Assembly (NCBI GenBank): GCA_023663205.1
Contig: JAMPHX010000019.1
Coordinates: 1-19,137 of the forward strand
Reading direction: 5' to 3'
Source of the DNA: Corallococcus sp.
Lineage (GTDB): Bacteria; Bacillota; Clostridia; Christensenellales; CAG-314
Length of the DNA stretch: 19,137 nucleotides
Part shown: positions 11,943 to 19,137 of the stretch, in pieces
Layout: the number at the start of each line of letters is the position of its first letter
Numbering within the stretch: position 1 is the first letter of the stretch
Notes under the pieces: generated by a model
Database searches by the model: none
What the model was told of the DNA's origin: nothing
What the model saw: the letters and a program-made list of their open reading frames with translations, nothing else
Made by a program: the position numbers and the translations under genes

Positions 11943-14900
11943 ATGGCACACGACATCCGTACCGTCAAATACGGTACACATGAAAGAAAAACTTTTTCCA
12001 AAACAAGAGAAGTTTTGCCTTTGCCCAATCTAATCGAAGTGCAAAAGGACAGTTACAAGGCTTTTATCGACAACGGTATGAGGGAAGTATTCGAGGATTT
12101 CTCTCCCATCGAAGATTTTGCCGGTCACTTCCGTTTGGATTTTCTCGACCATCACATCGAAGCGGTACCCAAGTATTCGGAGGCGGAGTGCAGATTGCGC
12201 GACGCAACATACGCTTCGCCTTTGCGTTTGAACGTACGTTTGACAAACAAAGGCACGGGCGAGTTTGTCGACCAAGAAGTATTTATGGGTGATTTTCCGC
12301 GTATGACGGAAACGGGCAGTTTTATCATCAACGGAGCGGAACGCGTAATTGTATCCCAGTTGGTACGTTCCCCCGGCGTATACTGCGAAATCGTTCCCGA
12401 CAAAAACGGCAAACCCGCGTACAACACGACGGCAATCCCCACAAGAGGCGCATGGTTGGAGTTTGAACACGACGCGTCGTGCGACGTATTGTACGTGCAT
12501 ATCGACCGCAACAGAAAACTTCCCGCAACCATTCTTTTGCGCGCCATAGGTCTCTCGTCAAACGACGCCATCAACAAGATGTTCGATAACGACCCGACCG
12601 TTTTGGCTACATATTCCAAAGATACCACAACCAACCAAACGGAAGGTTTGATAGAAATCTACAAGCGTTTGCGTCCGGGTGAAATCCCCACAGACGAATC
12701 CGTCAAAAAGACGCTTGACGATTTACTGTTTGACAACAAAAGATACGACCTTGCCAAAGTGGGACGCTACAAGTTCAACAAAAAGTTGTGTCTTGCAACG
12801 CGCATAGAGGAACACGAATTGGCAGAAGACGTTGAAGCCTTCGGCGGAAAGTACGCCAAAGGCACGGTGCTTACGCTTGCACAAGCCAAAGATATTCAAA
12901 ACAGCGGCGTAAACGTAGTGTATTTGACGTCTGCAAACGGCAAGAAAGTAAAGGTTATCGGCAACAACTGCGTAGATATTTCTTACTATATGTCGCACGC
13001 GGACAAAGCATACTCGGATGTAAACTTCCGTGAATACGGCATTGCGGAATACGCGGATTTGACCGAATTGCAAAAGATAATCGACCTCGGTTTAAACAAA
13101 GAAGATACGCTTGCCGCTATCAAGGAAAACAAAGATTTGCTTGTTCCCAAGCACATTACGCGTGAAGATATCGTATCTATTGTAAGTTACAACCTCAACT
13201 TAAAGTACGGCATAGGCACGGACGATAACATCGACCACCTCGGTAACCGCCGCGTAAGAAGCGTAGGAGAGTTGCTGCAAAACCAATTCCGCATAGGTAT
13301 TTCCCGTTTGGAACGCGTAATTCGCGAAAGAATGGCAATACAGGAACCGGGCAAAGCAACGCCGCAAACGCTTATCAATGTGCGTCCCGTTTCCAGCGCG
13401 ATAAAGGAATTTTTCGGTTCTTCGCAGTTGTCGCAGTTTATGGACCAGAGCAACCCCATTGCGGAACTTACGCACAAACGTAAGTTGTCGGCATTGGGAC
13501 CGGGCGGACTCAACCGCGACAGAGCGACATTTGAAGTACGTGACGTTCACTACACGCACTACGGACGTATGTGCCCGATAGAAACTCCCGAAGGACAAAA
13601 TATCGGTCTTATAACGTCTCTTACGGGTTATGCCCGTATCAACGAATACGGTTTTATCGAAGCGCCGTACAGACGCGTTGATAAGGAAAACCGCAAGATT
13701 ACCGACGAAGTGGTATATCTTACCGCCGACGAAGAGGACAAATACATCATCGGACAAGCCAATGAACCGATTACCGAAGACGGTTGGTTTGTCAACGAGC
13801 GTGTAACTTGCCGCCGCAAGGAAGATATTTTGGAATTCCCCTGCGAAAGAGTGGATTTCCTCGACGTTTCACCCAGACAAATGATTTCGGTTGCGACGTC
13901 GCTGATACCCTTCCTCGAAAACGACGATACCAACCGTGCTCTTATGGGCTCCAACATGCAGCGACAGGCAGTTCCTCTTATTAAACCGGAAGCGCCGATA
14001 GTCGCAACAGGCATAGAGGAACGCACTGCATACGACAGCGGAGTAATGGTAATTTCGGAATCGGACGGCGTTGTATTGAAGGCGTCGGACGACAAAATAA
14101 TAGTGCAGGACGGTTCCAACGGTTTGCACGAATATTCTCTCAAAAAATTTGTTCGCAGTAACCAAGGCACGTGTATCAACCAAAAGTTGATTGTCAAAAA
14201 GGGCGACGTCGTAACCAAAGGACAGGTGCTTGCCGACGGACCGAGTACCGAAGGCGGAGAACTTGCGCTCGGCAGAAACATTTTGATAGGTTTCATGACT
14301 TGGGAAGGCTACAACTACGAAGACGCGGTTTTGATTTCCGAAAAGTTGGTCAAGGAAGACGCGTTTACATCTATTCACATAGAGGAACACGAAATCGAAA
14401 CGCGCGAAACCAAGTTGGGACCGGAAGAATTTACTCGCGATATTCCCAACGTAGGCGAAGAAGCGCTCAAAGATTTGAACGAAGACGGAATAATCCGTAT
14501 CGGCGCGGAAGTTCACCCGGGCGACATTTTGGTTGGTAAAGTTACTCCCAAGGGAGAAACCGACCTTACTCCGGAAGAAAGATTGCTGCGCGCCATATTT
14601 GCGGAAAAGGCGCGTGAAGTAAGAGATACTTCTTTGCGCGTACCCAACGGCGAAGGCGGCATAGTCGTAGACGTCAAGATATTCACGCGTGAAAACAAAG
14701 ACGAATTAGACCCCGGCGTAAACAAGTTGGTACGCGTATATATTGCGCAAAAGCGTAAAATTTCCGTCGGCGACAAAATGGCGGGACGTCACGGTAACAA
14801 GGGCGTCGTATCGCGCATTTTGCCGGAAGAAGATATGCCGTTTATGGAAGACGGCACGCCGTTGCAGATAGTATTGAACCCGCTGGGCGTTCCCTCGCGT

Positions 14901-15758
14901 ATGAACATCGGGCAGGTTTTGGAAGTTCACCTCGGTTATATTTCCAAGATGTTGGGTTGGAAAATCGCAACGCCGGTATTTGACGGAGCAACCGAAGCGG
15001 AAATCCGCAGTTTGTTTGAATCCAACGGATTGGTAAATCCCGAAACCGGCAAGGTGGACGGCAAATTCAAACTGTACGACGGACGTACGGGCGAGCCGTT
15101 TGAAAACAGAGTAACCGTCGGTTATATGTACTACCTCAAACTCATTCACTTGGTAGACGACAAGATACACGCAAGAAGCATCGGACCGTACGCTCTTGTT
15201 ACACAGCAGCCCTTGGGCGGCAAAGCACAATTCGGCGGACAGCGTTTCGGTGAAATGGAAGTTTGGGCGCTGGAAGCATACGGCGCGGCAAACGTATTGC
15301 AGGAAATTTTGACAGTCAAGTCCGACGACGTCGTAGGACGTGTAAAGACATACGAATCGATAGTTAAAGGCGAAAACATCTCCGACCCGGGTATTCCCGA
15401 ATCATTCAAAGTATTGATAAAGGAATTGCAGTCCCTTGCTTTGGACGTCAAAGTGCTTTCGGCGGATAACGAGGAAATCACGGTACGCGATTCGGTAGAC
15501 GACGAAGCGGATTACAACGACGTCATTCTGCGCGAACGCGAAGAACACAAAGAAGCGCTTCACAGTTTCAACGACGATGACGAAATCAGCATCGACGACC
15601 TTGTGGGAGACGGAAGCAGCGCAACTGCGGCCGATGACGACGACTTCTCGCTCGACTCGCTGTTCGGCGACGATGACGAAGCGGAAGATGAAGGCGAAGA
15701 ACAAGATTTGTTCGGCGATTTGTTCGGCGACGACGAAGACGACAAGGACGAAGAATAA
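11943..15758 (+). CDS. rpoB: DNA-directed RNA polymerase subunit beta
   Basis: The 1271-residue core subunit has the canonical rifampicin pocket: SQFMDQSNPIAELTHKRKLSAL (497 onward) with D501, H511 and S516 matching E. coli D516, H526 and S531. GPGGLNRDRATFEVRDVH, CPIETPEGQNIGLI and KMAGRHGNKGVVS also match. The start at 11943 is chosen because AGGAGA lies 7-8 bases upstream; ATG 11937 is too close and ATG 11820 would add 41 unrelated residues. The last 64 residues (1208-1271) form an acidic tail, 31 of them Asp or Glu, with three LFGD motifs. Without it the length is close to Bacillus beta. No rplL lies upstream, unlike the usual rplKAJL-rpoBC order. Confidence 0.98.
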   Translation: MAHDIRTVKYGTHERKTFSKTREVLPLPNLIEVQKDSYKAFIDNGMREVFEDFSPIEDFAGHFRLDFLDHHIEAVPKYSEAECRLRDATYASPLRLNVRLTNKGTGEFVDQEVFMGDFPRMTETGSFIINGAERVIVSQLVRSPGVYCEIVPDKNGKPAYNTTAIPTRGAWLEFEHDASCDVLYVHIDRNRKLPATILLRAIGLSSNDAINKMFDNDPTVLATYSKDTTTNQTEGLIEIYKRLRPGEIPTDESVKKTLDDLLFDNKRYDLAKVGRYKFNKKLCLATRIEEHELAEDVEAFGGKYAKGTVLTLAQAKDIQNSGVNVVYLTSANGKKVKVIGNNCVDISYYMSHADKAYSDVNFREYGIAEYADLTELQKIIDLGLNKEDTLAAIKENKDLLVPKHITREDIVSIVSYNLNLKYGIGTDDNIDHLGNRRVRSVGELLQNQFRIGISRLERVIRERMAIQEPGKATPQTLINVRPVSSAIKEFFGSSQLSQFMDQSNPIAELTHKRKLSALGPGGLNRDRATFEVRDVHYTHYGRMCPIETPEGQNIGLITSLTGYARINEYGFIEAPYRRVDKENRKITDEVVYLTADEEDKYIIGQANEPITEDGWFVNERVTCRRKEDILEFPCERVDFLDVSPRQMISVATSLIPFLENDDTNRALMGSNMQRQAVPLIKPEAPIVATGIEERTAYDSGVMVISESDGVVLKASDDKIIVQDGSNGLHEYSLKKFVRSNQGTCINQKLIVKKGDVVTKGQVLADGPSTEGGELALGRNILIGFMTWEGYNYEDAVLISEKLVKEDAFTSIHIEEHEIETRETKLGPEEFTRDIPNVGEEALKDLNEDGIIRIGAEVHPGDILVGKVTPKGETDLTPEERLLRAIFAEKAREVRDTSLRVPNGEGGIVVDVKIFTRENKDELDPGVNKLVRVYIAQKRKISVGDKMAGRHGNKGVVSRILPEEDMPFMEDGTPLQIVLNPLGVPSRMNIGQVLEVHLGYISKMLGWKIATPVFDGATEAEIRSLFESNGLVNPETGKVDGKFKLYDGRTGEPFENRVTVGYMYYLKLIHLVDDKIHARSIGPYALVTQQPLGGKAQFGGQRFGEMEVWALEAYGAANVLQEILTVKSDDVVGRVKTYESIVKGENISDPGIPESFKVLIKELQSLALDVKVLSADNEEITVRDSVDDEADYNDVILREREEHKEALHSFNDDDEISIDDLVGDGSSATAADDDDFSLDSLFGDDDEAEDEGEEQDLFGDLFGDDEDDKDEE
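15705..15728 (+). repeat. 12-bp tandem repeat in the rpoB tail
   Basis: GATTTGTTCGGC is repeated exactly twice (15705-15716 and 15717-15728), coding for DLFG DLFG. A related copy, SLFGDD, is encoded near 15658. The tail thus seems to have grown by short in-frame duplications (inference). Confidence 0.8.
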
Positions 15759-15775
15759 TAAGGGGGTAAAGATTT

Positions 15776-18700
15776 ATGAGTGAAATAGAAAACAAAGGTA
15801 TTGTAAGTCAATCGGTAAATACTCTCAAATCCAATTCGCTTACAAGAAACGGTATCATGAACGACTTTGCCGCAATTCAAATAGGCATAGCCTCCCCCGA
15901 GAAGATTCGCGAGTGGTCGTACGGCGAAGTCAAAAAATCCGAAACAATTAACTACCGCACGCAAAAACCGGAAAGAGACGGATTGTTTTGCGAAAGAATT
16001 TTCGGACCTACAAAGGACTGGGAATGTCACTGCGGCAAATACAAAAGGATACGTTACAAAGGCGTCGTGTGCGAAAAGTGCGGCGTCAAAGTAACCAAAG
16101 CCAAGGTAAGACGCGAGCGCATGGGACACATCGAACTTGCGGCGCCCGTATCTCACATTTGGTATTTCAGAGGCGTACCTTCCCGTATGGGTTTGATATT
16201 GGATATGTCTCCCAAATATTTGGAACAACTTATCAATTTCCAAAGTTACGTAGTAATAGACCCGCGCGAAAGCGGACTTATCTACAAACAAATACTCACC
16301 ATGGCAGAGTACCGCGACGCGCAGGAAACCTACGGCAAAAATGCCTTCCGTGCCGGTACAGGCGCGGAAGCGGTGCGCGAATTGCTGCAAAACGTCAACT
16401 TGGAAGAGGAAAGCAAACAACTCAAAGCCGACCTTGCCAAGGCTCAGGGACAAAAGAGAATACGTATAATCAAACGTCTTGATATAGTAGAATCGTTCCG
16501 TATGTCGGGTAACCGTCCCGAATGGATGATTTTGACGGTGCTGCCCGTTTTGCCGCCCGATTTGCGTCCCATGGTACCGCTTGACGGCGGAAGATACGCA
16601 ACCAGCGACATCAACGATTTGTACAGACGCGTAATCAACAGAAACAACCGTCTCAAAAAACTTATCGAAATCAACGCGCCCGAAATCCTTATCAACAACG
16701 AAAAGCGTATGTTGCAGGAAGCGGTTGACAGTTTGATAGATAACAGCCGCAGTAAGCGTCCGCAGGTGGGCGCAGGCAACCGCGAGATGAAATCTCTCTC
16801 GGGATTGTTGCGCGGCAAACAGGGACGTTTCCGTCAAAACCTCTTGGGTAAGCGTGTCGACTATTCGGGTCGTTCGGTTATCGTCGTAGGTCCGGAACTC
16901 AAACTTCACCAATGCGGTTTGCCCAAGGAAATGGCTCTTGAACTGTTCAAGCCGTTTGTAATGAAAAAACTCGTTGAAACCAACCAATGCCACAACGTCA
17001 AGTCGGCAAAGAAACGCGTGGAACGCGCCGACGCCAAGGTTTGGGATATTCTCGAAAACGTAATAAAAGACCACCCCGTACTTCTGAACCGTGCTCCTAC
17101 TCTGCACAGACTTTCCATACAGGCGTTTGAACCGGTATTGATAGAGGGACGCGCGCTCAAATTGCACCCGCTTGCTTGTACGGCATTCAATGCCGACTTC
17201 GACGGCGACCAAATGGCAGTGCACGTACCGCTTTCCACCGAAGCGCAGACGGAGGCAAGATACCTTATGCTTGCCGCAAACAACATATTGAAGTTGTCCG
17301 ACGGCAAACCGGTAATTTCTCCCACGCAGGATATGGTTTTGGGATGTTACTACCTCACAACCGTCAAGGACGACGGCGCGGCAATTTCCGACGAAACGGA
17401 GCGTATGCGTTCTTACCGCCGTTACAGCAGTTTTGACGAAGCGTATATGGCTTATGTCGCTCATGACATAACTTTGCATACGCTAATCATTGTGCGTAAA
17501 GAAACGGAAAACGGTTACAAAAAGATTTTGACCACTGTGGGACGCATGATATTCTGCGGCGCAATCCCCAAAGATTTGGGAATCACCGACGAATTGACAT
17601 TCGATATGATAAAGAACCGCAAAAACCTTGTCGGCAAAAAGCAACTTTCGCAAATGGTCGAGCAGTGCTTCAAAAAGTACGGCACAACGCCTACGGCGCA
17701 GATGCTCGATAACGTCAAGGCTTTGGGTTACAAATACTCCACAATCAGCGGACTTACCACCAGCGTGTTCGATATGAATATTCCTTCGGAAAAGCAGACT
17801 ATTTTGCACGAAGCGGAAGGCGAAGTAATCGACATCGAAAATCAATTTGAAGAAGGTTTGCTTACGGAAAACGAGCGTTACAAATCCGTTATCGAAGTGT
17901 GGAAGGACGCAGCGGGAAAGGTCGAAGGACTTGTTCAACAGGCAATGGACGAAGATAACCCCATTTGGATGATGGCGGATTCCGGCGCCCGCGGAAGTAT
18001 GAACCAGATACGTCAATTGTGCGGAATGCGCGGACTTATGAGCGACCCCTCGGGTAAAACAATCGAGTTGCCCGTTAAGGCTTGCTTCCGTGAAGGTTTG
18101 TCTGTACTGGAATACTTCATTTCGTCGCACGGCGGACGTAAAGGTTTAGCGGATACCGCGCTCAAAACGGCAGACTCGGGTTATATGACCAGACGTTTGG
18201 TTGACGTTGCGCAGGATATGATTGTGCGCGAGGAAGATTGTTCGCACGGCAGCCGTCCGCAGGGAATGATGATTTCGGCGTTTACCGGCAGCAGCAAAAA
18301 CGAAATAATCGAAAAGTTTGAAGACAGAATAATAGGCAAATACGTAATCGACGACGTTGTAAATCCCCATACAGGAGAGATAATTTGCAGCGGCGACACA
18401 ATGATTACCGATGCTCTTGCCAAAAAAATCGTGGAAGCAGGCATTACGGAACTGTATATGCGTACGGTGCTTACCTGCCGCAGCGAACACGGTGTTTGCA
18501 GTAAGTGTTACGGAAGCAACATGGCTACGGGCAAACCGGTTCATTTGGGCGAAGCAGTCGGCGTAATAGCCGCGCAGTCCATAGGCGAGCCGGGAACGCA
18601 ACTTACAATGCGTACATTCCACACGGGCGGTGTTGCGACGGCGGACGATATAACGCAAGGTCTTCCGCGCGTAGAGGAATTGTTTGAAGCAAGAAAACCC

Positions 18701-19137
18701 AAAGGTTGTGCGATAATCTGCGAAAACAGCGGTATCGTATCGATTCCGCAGGGCGAAAAGAAACTTGTAATCGTCACCGATAACCAAGGCAAAGCGCGCG
18801 AGTATTCCATTCCGTACACCAGCCGCATAAGAGTGCGCGAGGGCGATATGGTGGAAAGCGGAACGCCGCTTACCGAAGGCTCCATTTATCCGCAGGATTT
18901 ACTTTCTACCAAAGGAGTAAGAGCGGTAGAGGAATATTTGGTAAAGGAAGTTCAATCTACCTACCGCAGCAACGGCGTCGAAATCAACGACAAACACGTT
19001 GAAGTAATAGTTCGTCAAATGCTCCGCAAGGTACGTATCGAAGATTCGGGCGATACCGAGTTGTTGCCGGGTGAAGTTGTTGATATCTTCAAGTTTGAGG
19101 ACACCAACAACAAAATTATGGAAAACGACGGAGTGCC
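15776..19137 (+). CDS. rpoC: DNA-directed RNA polymerase subunit beta' (3' partial)
   Basis: The frame is open from 15776 to the window end, giving 1120 residues of an expected 1200 or more. Visible: N-terminal zinc site C84, C86, C99, C102 (CHCGKYKRIRYKGVVCEKC); catalytic NADFDGDQMAVH with D474, D476, D478 holding Mg2+; second zinc site C822, C901, C908, C911; bridge helix and trigger loop GVIAAQSIGEPGTQLTMRTFHTGGVAT. The trigger loop lacks the SI3 insertion of proteobacteria. The start has a strong ribosome site (AAGGGGG) 17 bases after the rpoB stop. It gives a 27-residue polar extension (MSEIENKGIVSQSVNTLKSN onward) before the conserved NDFAAIQIGIASPEKI; the internal ATG at 15857 lacks a ribosome site. 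Confidence 0.98.
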   Translation, partial: MSEIENKGIVSQSVNTLKSNSLTRNGIMNDFAAIQIGIASPEKIREWSYGEVKKSETINYRTQKPERDGLFCERIFGPTKDWECHCGKYKRIRYKGVVCEKCGVKVTKAKVRRERMGHIELAAPVSHIWYFRGVPSRMGLILDMSPKYLEQLINFQSYVVIDPRESGLIYKQILTMAEYRDAQETYGKNAFRAGTGAEAVRELLQNVNLEEESKQLKADLAKAQGQKRIRIIKRLDIVESFRMSGNRPEWMILTVLPVLPPDLRPMVPLDGGRYATSDINDLYRRVINRNNRLKKLIEINAPEILINNEKRMLQEAVDSLIDNSRSKRPQVGAGNREMKSLSGLLRGKQGRFRQNLLGKRVDYSGRSVIVVGPELKLHQCGLPKEMALELFKPFVMKKLVETNQCHNVKSAKKRVERADAKVWDILENVIKDHPVLLNRAPTLHRLSIQAFEPVLIEGRALKLHPLACTAFNADFDGDQMAVHVPLSTEAQTEARYLMLAANNILKLSDGKPVISPTQDMVLGCYYLTTVKDDGAAISDETERMRSYRRYSSFDEAYMAYVAHDITLHTLIIVRKETENGYKKILTTVGRMIFCGAIPKDLGITDELTFDMIKNRKNLVGKKQLSQMVEQCFKKYGTTPTAQMLDNVKALGYKYSTISGLTTSVFDMNIPSEKQTILHEAEGEVIDIENQFEEGLLTENERYKSVIEVWKDAAGKVEGLVQQAMDEDNPIWMMADSGARGSMNQIRQLCGMRGLMSDPSGKTIELPVKACFREGLSVLEYFISSHGGRKGLADTALKTADSGYMTRRLVDVAQDMIVREEDCSHGSRPQGMMISAFTGSSKNEIIEKFEDRIIGKYVIDDVVNPHTGEIICSGDTMITDALAKKIVEAGITELYMRTVLTCRSEHGVCSKCYGSNMATGKPVHLGEAVGVIAAQSIGEPGTQLTMRTFHTGGVATADDITQGLPRVEELFEARKPKGCAIICENSGIVSIPQGEKKLVIVTDNQGKAREYSIPYTSRIRVREGDMVESGTPLTEGSIYPQDLLSTKGVRAVEEYLVKEVQSTYRSNGVEINDKHVEVIVRQMLRKVRIEDSGDTELLPGEVVDIFKFEDTNNKIMENDGV

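Noticed and set aside
15560..17479. Long (639-codon) open frame on the reverse strand opposite rpoB/rpoC
   Set aside because: It lies entirely over confidently identified, highly conserved forward genes, its translation is low-complexity and His/Phe/Arg-rich, and it has no ribosome site. It results from the scarcity of TTA, CTA and TCA triplets in that forward frame.

Overview
The window reads as ordinary chromosomal DNA of an anaerobic bacterium of the Bacillota/Clostridia type, probably an uncultured lineage (inference). The clues are a V/A-type ATP synthase operon, a clostridial-type 2[4Fe-4S] ferredoxin, an RqcP (YabO) homologue, a fused IspD-IspF of the MEP pathway, an RpoC trigger loop without the large insertion seen in enterobacteria, and sigma-A-like promoters that all have exactly 17-bp spacers. 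No insertion sequence, phage gene, CRISPR array, tRNA or rRNA was recognised.

Layout. (1) Positions 1-4855 hold the distal part of a V/A-type ATPase operon in the order C (5'-truncated)-F-A-B-D, tightly packed and closed by a strong terminator at 4899-4940. (2) Positions 4941-5921 hold one reverse-strand gene for a small membrane protein of unknown function (5214-5579), with its own promoter, flanked by gene-poor DNA. (3) Positions 5884-8783 hold a three-gene unit: CYTH phosphatase-like protein, HAD phosphatase, and a ClC chloride transporter with a C-terminal TrkA-C-like domain. (4) Positions 8928-9209 hold a single-gene ferredoxin unit with promoter and terminator. (5) Positions 9332-11446 hold a three-gene unit: TrmN6-like methyltransferase, rqcP, ispDF. 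(6) Positions 11447-11942 form a 496-bp regulatory region: a terminator-like hairpin, repeated GACAAAC heptamers, a perfect consensus promoter driving a predicted small RNA of about 70 nt that ends in a strong terminator, then an A/T-rich stretch and a second promoter with a leader of about 130 nt. (7) Positions 11943-19137 hold rpoB and the start of rpoC, which runs off the window.

Most of the genes are housekeeping: ATP-driven or ATP-making ion transport, electron transfer, tRNA modification, ribosome rescue, isoprenoid precursor synthesis and transcription. I see no clear new defence or metabolic system. The observations most worth following are the predicted small RNA upstream of rpoB, two operons whose promoters place the transcription start at or within a few bases of the ATG (leaderless mRNAs), a charge-swapped cavity motif in IspF, a serine-to-glycine change in the ClC selectivity motif, and the unusual ends of RpoB (acidic LFGD-repeat tail) and RpoC (about 27-residue N-terminal extension).
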